From the NCBI RefSeq assembly GCF_020687545.1, contig NZ_JAJEQX010000014.1:28016-92015 (forward strand): 64,000 nucleotides of DNA, read 5' to 3'. The notes under the pieces are model-generated. The model was not told the origin of the DNA and searched no databases. It saw only the letters and a list, made by a program, of their open reading frames with translations. Below are positions 58,419 through 64,000 of this stretch, in pieces. Made by a program: the position numbers and the translations under genes. Numbering within the stretch: position 1 is the stretch's first letter; every line of letters begins with the position of its first letter. The stretch is from Ruminococcus turbiniformis. Lineage in GTDB: Bacteria > Bacillota > Clostridia > Lachnospirales > Lachnospiraceae.

Positions 58419-59588
58419 TTATATAAATCGCATGGTTTCCGAGTTGAACCATCCCGACTGGACCGAGAACTCTCCCATCACGATACCGGCAATTACACTC
58501 AGAGGCGTGCTCAGCATCGTCGGCGTATTCATGGCCGCAAGACGCAGGCCGTCAATCGAGAGTTCGAGAAGCAGAAACTGAAAGATCAGAGGAATGTTGA
58601 CCGTATCTCTCACTGCCACAAACTCAAACGCCTCCGGCAGCCACTCAAGATTCTGCATAAAAAGAAGGTAAAGCGGAGTAAAAAACACGGTAGCAAATGT
58701 AATAAGCGCCCTTGTTATTTTCAGATAGACAGCGGTCACTGTCGGAAAATAGTAGTCGTTCGCCTCCTCGATCATATCGAGAATCGACGTCGGCAGAATC
58801 ATGGCGGACGGCGAATTGTCCACGAGAATAACTACTTTCCCTTCCAGCAGACACGCCGCAGCCGTGTCCGGCCGCTCCGTAAACTTCCATTTTGGAAACG
58901 GGTTGAACCATTTTCTTTTAAAGAGCGCTTCTGCAAGGCTCTGCTGGTTCATCCGGAGATCCCCAAGCTTAACATCCCCTATCCGCTGTTTCAGATTGTC
59001 AAGCAGCGCTTTATCCACACGGTCGCTCATATAGCAGACCGCAATGTCCGTCCGGGAGAACTGCCCCGCCTCTGTCATTTCCATCACAAGATGAGGATCT
59101 CGGATTCTCCTGCGCATAAGTGCGGTGTTAAACACAATTGTCTCCACAAATCCATCCCTTGATCCGCGAAGCGACTTGTCCTTGTCCGGTTCATCCACAC
59201 TGCGGGCCGGGTAGGTTCTGCAGTCGAGAATGACGCACTCGCTGTATCCGTCGATGAATAGCGCCGCCGGACCGGATAGGACATTTCGGATCACATCGTC
59301 AAAATATTCCGTAATGTCCACTTCCACATAGGGCACCTTTTTCTGTATAAATCCTTCCGCATCCTCCGGCATGTCCTCCGGCGTCACAGAAAAGAAGGAA
59401 TCCATGATTTTGAGCATGACCTCGTCTTTGATAAATCCGTCAATATAGTAAAAGACCGCGTTCTTCCCGCCAATTACAATGTCTCTGCGGATCAGGTCAA
59501 AACTTTCCTTTACAGGGAGCACCTGATTCATGTATTTAATATTCTCTTCAAATGAAGCACTCAGCTTTTTCGTGTCCTTTTCCACCAT
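58419..59588 (-). pseudogene. spoVAF: spoVAF (GerA-family spore protein), C-terminally truncated
   Basis: 389 residues against about 480-500 expected. N-terminal soluble domain as in SpoVAF (LSASFEENIKYMNQVLPVKE, YYIDGFIKDEVM, RGSRDGFVETIVFNTALMRR). Membrane part begins near 290 (ITRALITFATVFFTPLYLLF, STPLSVIAGIVMGEFSVQSG). The match follows the family to WFNSETM and then ends abruptly with R-F-I-stop, where further helices (LYMAF-like) should follow. The break at about 58430 coincides with the change to AT-rich element DNA. SpoVAF is a spore inner-membrane protein linked to germination and calcium dipicolinate channels. This copy lacks the last membrane helices and is probably inactive unless restored. 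Confidence 0.8.
58425..58436. other. putative element-chromosome junction (attachment region)
   Basis: Coding similarity of spoVAF stops between codons ATG (58433-58431) and CGA (58430-58428). Core sequence near ACCATGCGATTT; the partner end is outside the window so the att core cannot be measured. Confidence 0.5.
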
Positions 59589-59642
59589 AGAAAATACCCC
59601 TCTGTTGTTTTTCTATGGTTATCGTCCCCTGATTTTTTCGAA

Positions 59643-60338
59643 TTATTCAGCTACAGCCGTGTTTTCCGTCTCTGTCTTGTCCAGGTAGCCGGCCTTTTCC
59701 ATCTTTTCAAGCACCTGCGCCTGGCGCTGTCTTGCAAGCTCCGGACTGGCGACAGGATTGTAGTTGGTCGGCGCATTTGGTACGCCTGCCAGAAGCGTAC
59801 ATTCATCGAAATTCATCTCTGCCGGCGTTTTCCCGAAATATCCCGCGGAGGCATCCGCCACGCAGTAGTAGCCGTTTCCGAAAAAGATCGAGTTTACATA
59901 GAGTTCAAATATTTTATCCTTATCAAGTACGGACTCGATCTTGAAGGCCATGAACATCTCCGCAACTTTGCGCACGATTTTTTTATCCTGGGTGAAATAC
60001 TGGTTTTTCGCAAGCTGCTGGGTAATTGTGCTGCCGCCCTCCACGTACGCGCCCGCTTTGATATCGTTCACAAGCGCCCGGCCTATGGCGATCGGATCGA
60101 TGCCGGGATGACTGTAAAACCGCTTGTCCTCCACCGCGAGAACCGCGTCAACATATGTCTGCGGCAGTTCATCAATTGATGTGTAATTTTCCTGCGATTC
60201 AATCTCGTAAGCCATCTGCTCCACGCTTTTTCCTTCCAGTGCTTCTCTGTAGTCCCTGTATCCCTGAAAGCCGATTATACCCGCCGCTATAACCAGGCAG
60301 AAAAACAACAAAGAACACAGACGTTTTATCCATCTCAT
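59643..60338 (-). CDS. monofunctional peptidoglycan glycosyltransferase (GT51)
   Basis: 231 residues. N-terminal membrane anchor (LCSLLFFCLVIAAGIIGFQG). GT51 motifs: catalytic Glu in VLAVEDKRFYSHPGIDPIAI, then GGSTITQQLAKNQYF, RKVAEMFMAFKIESVLDKDK with LYVNSIFFGNGYYCV and LLAGVPNAPTNYNP. No transpeptidase domain follows, so it is a monofunctional enzyme polymerising lipid II outside the membrane. Chromosomal, downstream partner to spoVAF in the same orientation. Confidence 0.9.
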   Translation of the reverse strand: MRWIKRLCSLLFFCLVIAAGIIGFQGYRDYREALEGKSVEQMAYEIESQENYTSIDELPQTYVDAVLAVEDKRFYSHPGIDPIAIGRALVNDIKAGAYVEGGSTITQQLAKNQYFTQDKKIVRKVAEMFMAFKIESVLDKDKIFELYVNSIFFGNGYYCVADASAGYFGKTPAEMNFDECTLLAGVPNAPTNYNPVASPELARQRQAQVLEKMEKAGYLDKTETENTAVAE

Positions 60339-60493
60339 ACTGTATGTACTCCTTTCATACGCTTAGTATATCGGACAACTCTGTGTTCTTCCATTATATT
60401 ATCTTACGATTTTCTTAATTGCACTTACATTTTTGTAACATGCTGCAAATCACTGTTTCTGCCGGCCTGCTTTGACTTCTGAATCTGCTGTTT

Positions 60494-61012
60494 CTACCGC
60501 CGGCCCGTCGTACTTCCGAATCCGCCGTTTCTTACCTCTGTCACATCGTCGTCCAGTGTAATTCCGTACTCCACGAAGATTCCCTGCATGAATCCGTCTC
60601 CCGCCTGAATCTGCACGGTCTTTCCCTCGTTCGTGTCATTTGTAAGTTTAGAGAAAATATGTCCTTCATTGTCTGAATAATAGTAGTCGCTGTCAATGAT
60701 CCCGACTGTGTTGTTAAGCTGCAGCCTGAACTTGAAACCAAGCCCGCTTCTCGGATAGCACTTCAGCACCCACTCCGGCTCCATCCACACGCGGATGCCT
60801 GTCGGCACCTTGACCGTCTCTCCCGGTTCAAGTTTTAAATCCACCGGTGCAAAGAAATCATACCCTGCGCTTCCGGACGTTGCCCGCTTCGGAAGGCATA
60901 TTCCTTCATAGATCTCTCTTACTCTGTTCTCATCAGTCTGTCCGAACGTATCATTCCATGCTTCAAGGTACTGTTCAAAACTGACCTTTTCAAATTTTGC
61001 TATTCTCTTCAT
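60494..61012 (-). CDS. dut: dUTP diphosphatase-like protein
   Basis: 172 residues. The five trimeric dUTPase motifs appear in order: I SAGYDFFAPVDL, II PRSGLGFKFRLQ, III VGIIDSDYYYSDNE (Asp and Tyr), IV GDGFMQGIFVEYGI and V RNGGFGSTTGRR. An N-terminal extension of about 45 residues precedes motif I. The enzyme hydrolyses dUTP to dUMP and pyrophosphate, keeping uracil out of DNA. Chromosomal. Confidence 0.88.
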   Translation of the reverse strand: MKRIAKFEKVSFEQYLEAWNDTFGQTDENRVREIYEGICLPKRATSGSAGYDFFAPVDLKLEPGETVKVPTGIRVWMEPEWVLKCYPRSGLGFKFRLQLNNTVGIIDSDYYYSDNEGHIFSKLTNDTNEGKTVQIQAGDGFMQGIFVEYGITLDDDVTEVRNGGFGSTTGRR

Positions 61013-61059
61013 ACAATCCTCTCCTGCCGGTTTTCCGGTTTTTCCTCTGTATTATGCAA

Positions 61060-62076
61060 TTATTTCCAGATCATGTCGGGCGTGATCTCATCAATGGAAA
61101 ACGCGCCGCACATCCGCATCGTATCCTTTAATTCGGAACCGATCTTGTCCACATACGCGCTTACACCGTCCTCTCCTCCGCCGTAAACCGCCGTCACAAA
61201 GGGCCTTGCAATGAGAACCGCATCCGCGCCCAGGGCGAGTGCCTTAAAGACGTCCACTCCGCTCCGGATGCCGCCGTCCACAAACACCTTCATCTGTCCG
61301 TCCACTGCTCTGGCGATAGCCGGAAGCACTTCTGCCGTAGACGGGCACTGATCCAGCACTCTTCCGCCGTGATTGGAGACAACGATTCCGGAAACGCCGG
61401 CTTCCAGCGCCTTCTGCGCGCCTTTTACCGTCATGATTCCCTTGAGGATAAAGGGGATCTCCGCCATCTTCACAATCTCTCTTAATTCCTCTACCGACTT
61501 GCTTCCCGCCGGCGGATTTAAATTCTGAAGGAACGGAAGCCCCGCTCCGTCGATATCCATCGCCACTGCGAAAGCTCCGGAGCGCTTCACAAGCTCCATC
61601 TTCTCCCGGATGGTATCGAGATCCCACGGCTTCACCGTCGGGATCCCCTGGCCAGAGAGCTTTTCAATGGCGGATGTGGCCTCGATCATCACATTGTAAT
61701 CTGTTCCGTCTCCTGTAAATGCTGCAATCCGGTTCTGAGCGCAGCCCCGGAGCAGGATCTCATTGTACTCCTGATCCGTGTATTTATCGCCGTAGTGGAG
61801 TTTCACCGCACCCACCGGGCCTGCGAAAAACGGGTAGGCGAACTTCTTCCCGAACAGATCCGTCTCCGTGTTCAGCGTTTTCTGCCCGCAGATCGTATCC
61901 ATATTGATGCACACTTCCTGCCACTTCTGGTAATTGCGCATGGCTAGCGTTCCTGTCCCCTTCGCTCCCGGCCCGGGCATGGTATTTCGGCAGGCAGCGC
62001 CGTTGCACACCGGACATGCCTTACAGTATGGCCCGATACAGTCTCTCGCGTTTTGTGTCACTTCCGCATAATTCAT
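61060..62076 (-). CDS. FMN-dependent alpha-hydroxy-acid oxidizing protein
   Basis: 338 residues. TIM-barrel flavin enzyme: FAYPFFAGPVGAVKLHYGDK, FILKGIMTVKGAQKALEAGV with the base Lys, catalytic His in GIVVSNHGGRVLDQCPSTAE and FMN phosphate site FVDGGIRSGVDVFKALALGA, then ADAVLIARPFV. An N-terminal Cys cluster (GPYCKACPVCNGAACRNTMP) is typical of clostridial members. Substrate unknown (lactate or glycolate type). A purine-rich tandem repeat precedes the start and is open in frame with it. Confidence 0.88.
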   Translation of the reverse strand: MNYAEVTQNARDCIGPYCKACPVCNGAACRNTMPGPGAKGTGTLAMRNYQKWQEVCINMDTICGQKTLNTETDLFGKKFAYPFFAGPVGAVKLHYGDKYTDQEYNEILLRGCAQNRIAAFTGDGTDYNVMIEATSAIEKLSGQGIPTVKPWDLDTIREKMELVKRSGAFAVAMDIDGAGLPFLQNLNPPAGSKSVEELREIVKMAEIPFILKGIMTVKGAQKALEAGVSGIVVSNHGGRVLDQCPSTAEVLPAIARAVDGQMKVFVDGGIRSGVDVFKALALGADAVLIARPFVTAVYGGGEDGVSAYVDKIGSELKDTMRMCGAFSIDEITPDMIWK

Positions 62077-62083
62077 AAATCTT

Positions 62084-62200
62084 TTTCCTCTCTCTTCCTT
62101 CTCTTGCTTTTCCTTCTCTACCTTTTCCTTCTCTACCTTTTTCTTCTCTAACTTTTCCTTCTCTAACTCTTCCTTTTTAACTCTTTCTTCTGCAGTGCTT
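62084..62200 (-). repeat. 15-bp purine-rich tandem repeat
   Basis: About six imperfect copies of AAGGAAAAGGTAGAG (minus strand) between the aminotransferase and the oxidase. The repeat is open in frame with the oxidase and would encode a (V/L)EKEK-type charged run if translated. Confidence 0.75.
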
Positions 62201-62211
62201 CTGTCTTTCGC

Positions 62212-63390
62212 TCATCCCTGTAAAAACATTCCCGACTTCTCAAGCACATCCAGAATCTCTCTGATCGTATCCGTGTCAACGACAAGCGCCATACGCACGT
62301 ACCCTTCCCCATTGCTGCCGAATGCGCTTCCCGGCGTCACGATCACTCCGGTCTTCTCCATCAGTTTTATACAGAAATCCGCAGACGACTCATATCCTTC
62401 CGGAATGCGCACCCACACAAACATGGTGCCCTGGCTGTCCGGCACGTTCCATCCGATCTTCCTTAAGCCGCCGCACAGCGCCCGGTTTCTTCTTCCGTAT
62501 TCCTCCCGCTGTCTCTCGATAAAATCATCCGGGCCGTTCAGCGCCGCGATGGCCGCAAGCTGTACCGGATAAAAGATTCCGTAATCAATCTGAGAGCGGA
62601 GCAGACGGAACCGGCTCACAATATCCCTGTTGCCGACCACAAAGGAGATTCTTGCTCCGGTCAGGTTATAGGACTTTGAAAGGGAATAAAATTCAACGCC
62701 CACGTCCTTTGCGCCCTCATAGGCAAGAAATGACCTGCCCGGCCTGTCTGCAAACGTAATATCAGAATACGCGTTGTCATGGAGAATCACGATATCATGC
62801 TTTTTCGCAAAGGCGATCAGGCGCACATAAAAATCATCCGGCGCGCACACGCAGACCGGATTGAGCGGATAGGAAACGATCATGTATTTTGTCCGCTTCA
62901 GTACTTCCTCCGGTATACTGTCCAGATCCGGCAGATACCCGTTCTCCTCTCTGATCTCGTAGTATCTCACTTCTGCCTTCGCCATAATGCCGCTCATCTC
63001 GAACATGGGATATCCCGGGTTCGGCACGAGGATTACATCTCCCGGATCGCAGAACACCATCCCGATATGTGCCATGGCCTCCTGGGAGCCGTACACGGAC
63101 ATAATCTCGTCCGTCTCAAGATGAACGCCAAAGCGTTTCTCATAGCGGTTCTTAACCGCCTCCAGAAGTTCCGGCAGGTCGGCCAGAGAATATTTATAGT
63201 TTTCCGGTTTGCCGCAGGCGTCCTGCATGGCCTTCATCACGTGAGGCGCAGGTTCAAAGTCCGGCGTGCCGACAGAGAGGTTGTACACCTTTTTCCCCGC
63301 TCTTAAAAGCTCTTCCTTCTTCTCGTTGAGCGCACCGAAAATGCCCGGTTTGAAATCATTGATCATCTTGGAAAAATGACTGCTGTCCAA
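62212..63390 (-). CDS. PLP-dependent class I/II aminotransferase
   Basis: 392 residues, TTG start with GGGGGA upstream. Typical layout: LSVGTPDFEPAPHVMKAM, GSQEAMAHIGMVFCDPGDVI, NPGYPMFEM, YMIVSYPLNPVCVCAP (conserved Asn), DNAYSDITF (PLP Asp/Tyr) and PLP Lys in FYSLSKSYNLTGARISFVVG near 243, ending with the carboxylate Arg region. Resembles the alanine/LL-diaminopimelate aminotransferase group; donor specificity cannot be read off. Chromosomal. Confidence 0.9.
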   Translation of the reverse strand: MDSSHFSKMINDFKPGIFGALNEKKEELLRAGKKVYNLSVGTPDFEPAPHVMKAMQDACGKPENYKYSLADLPELLEAVKNRYEKRFGVHLETDEIMSVYGSQEAMAHIGMVFCDPGDVILVPNPGYPMFEMSGIMAKAEVRYYEIREENGYLPDLDSIPEEVLKRTKYMIVSYPLNPVCVCAPDDFYVRLIAFAKKHDIVILHDNAYSDITFADRPGRSFLAYEGAKDVGVEFYSLSKSYNLTGARISFVVGNRDIVSRFRLLRSQIDYGIFYPVQLAAIAALNGPDDFIERQREEYGRRNRALCGGLRKIGWNVPDSQGTMFVWVRIPEGYESSADFCIKLMEKTGVIVTPGSAFGSNGEGYVRMALVVDTDTIREILDVLEKSGMFLQG

Positions 63391-63542
63391 TTTGATTCCC
63401 CCTGTATGTATAATTTAATAAGAATCCTGCCTGCAGGATTCTCCGCCTGCGGCAGGTCGCTTCAGCAACGTTTTCCGCTCTGCCGCAGTGCGTTCCTCGC
63501 GGAACGTTTTTATTGCGAAGGGACGCAGTTCCCGCGCAATAT

Positions 63543-63586
63543 AAAAAGCCTTTAAACGGTAAGATCATACCATAAAAAGGCTTTTT
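63543..63586. terminator. terminator upstream of the aminotransferase
   Basis: AAAAAGCCTTT pairs with AAAGGCTTTTT over a 20-base loop; T-run on both strands. Confidence 0.7.
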
Positions 63587-63677
63587 GTTCAACTTTTATC
63601 CTTTGATCCTCCATGAAAGAGCAGCAAAAATGTTTCAGGACACAATATATTCAGAATGATGAGAGGTGAAGAAAGAG

Positions 63678-63714
63678 GTTGACACTAGTTATCATATATG
63701 ATAACTTGTAAATA
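63678..63714 (+). promoter_or_regulatory. promoter with 20-bp palindromic operator
   Basis: TTGACA followed 17 bases later by TAACTT. The spacer and -10 are covered by the perfect palindrome agttatcatatatgataact, the classic layout of an autoregulated toxin-antitoxin promoter. It leads into a broken HigB-like gene. Confidence 0.75.
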
Positions 63715-63722
63715 AAAAGAGG

Positions 63723-63878
63723 AGTGGAGAAAAATTTCGAAATTGAATTTTACATAAAAGAAAATGGTAAAATCCCCGTACAGGACTTTTATTATTGCCT
63801 GGATTTATAAAAAGGACTACGGAAACTCCTAAACAGGAAATTGAACGAGCCAGAAAATACATGGAAGACTATAGGTAG
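63723..63878 (+). pseudogene. HigB/RelE-like toxin, internally deleted
   Basis: The GTG frame gives EKNFEIEFYIKENGKIPVQD then stops at 63809. A second frame at once continues FIKRTTETPKQEIERARKYM and stops at 63878. These are the beginning and end of HigB-like mRNA interferases (KKTQKTPKxEIERA-type end), with the middle lost. A downstream ATG at 63885 (MSYEKIKSKK, then stop) may be a remnant of the antitoxin. Confidence 0.65.
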
Positions 63879-64000
63879 TGTCAAATGAGTTATGAAAAAA
63901 TAAAGTCTAAGAAATAGGCTCAGATTGAACCTTGAAAATTGCAGATATGATGTTTGATGGCAACTTACGCCACCCTTGACAGCACACAAAAGCAATGCTC

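Noticed and set aside
1..64000. CRISPR arrays, tRNA and rRNA genes
   Set aside because: No regularly spaced direct repeats, no tRNA-like cloverleaf with TTCGAATCC-type arms and no rRNA sequence were recognised by eye.

Overview
The window looks like a large piece of an integrated conjugative element (or conjugative plasmid integrated in the chromosome) from a spore-forming gut Firmicute, most likely a Lachnospiraceae-type Clostridium. The evidence is AGGAGG ribosome sites nearly everywhere, Firmicute-type VirB4/VirB6/VirD4/PrgI conjugation proteins, an actin-like ParM, and a short stretch of ordinary chromosome at the right end carrying a sporulation gene. The element runs off the left edge. 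Its right end appears to lie near 58430, where it cuts the chromosomal gene spoVAF. From there to 64000 the DNA is chromosomal and visibly richer in G+C.

Layout. 1-16100, minus strand: type IV secretion and segregation. This part holds a partial VirB4 ATPase, PrgI, a VirB6-like channel, a Maff2/VirB2-like small membrane protein, unknown accessory proteins, a probable ParR with its ParM, a 1272-residue cell-wall hydrolase (lysozyme-like plus NlpC/P60) and the VirD4 coupling protein. 16400-31050: ParB, a RecD-like helicase, a complete DNA polymerase III alpha subunit, a repeat-rich surface protein with an apparent frameshift in a poly-A tract, an unknown coiled-coil operon led by a small XRE regulator, a zinc metallopeptidase and a tiny protein ending in a clamp-binding-like motif. 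33300-47050: a replication, repair and export block with signal peptidase I, RadC, a primase zinc finger, a Gp157-like protein, beta clamp, a YhaM-like protein, two SSBs, a LexA-type winged helix, SecE, SecY, a P-loop kinase, LexA and a UvrD-like helicase. 51400-57940: RecD2, a BspA-like lipoprotein and a 758-residue unknown protein. 58419-64000: truncated spoVAF, a glycosyltransferase-51 protein, dUTPase, an FMN alpha-hydroxy-acid oxidase, an aminotransferase and a broken HigB-like toxin.

How it fits together. The element seems to bring much of its own replication machinery (polymerase, clamp, SSBs, helicases), two segregation functions (ParM with a putative ParR, and ParB) and its own minimal Sec branch (SecY, SecE, signal peptidase), alongside the conjugation apparatus. 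Many transcription units share a CCATATT box 24-60 bases before the start codon, always in the orientation of the gene, with SD AGGAGG in between and usually a terminator hairpin upstream. This suggests a common promoter class. A palindrome GGATCCGGATCC recurs five times exactly and once in a degenerate form.

IS200/IS605-family DNA is abundant: two complete tnpA-tnpB elements, two truncated tnpB genes with their 3' RNA scaffolds, a solo hairpin scar and two copies of a 162-bp nonautonomous repeat. No relaxase, integrase, tRNA, rRNA or CRISPR array was recognised in the window; relaxase and integrase may lie beyond the left edge.
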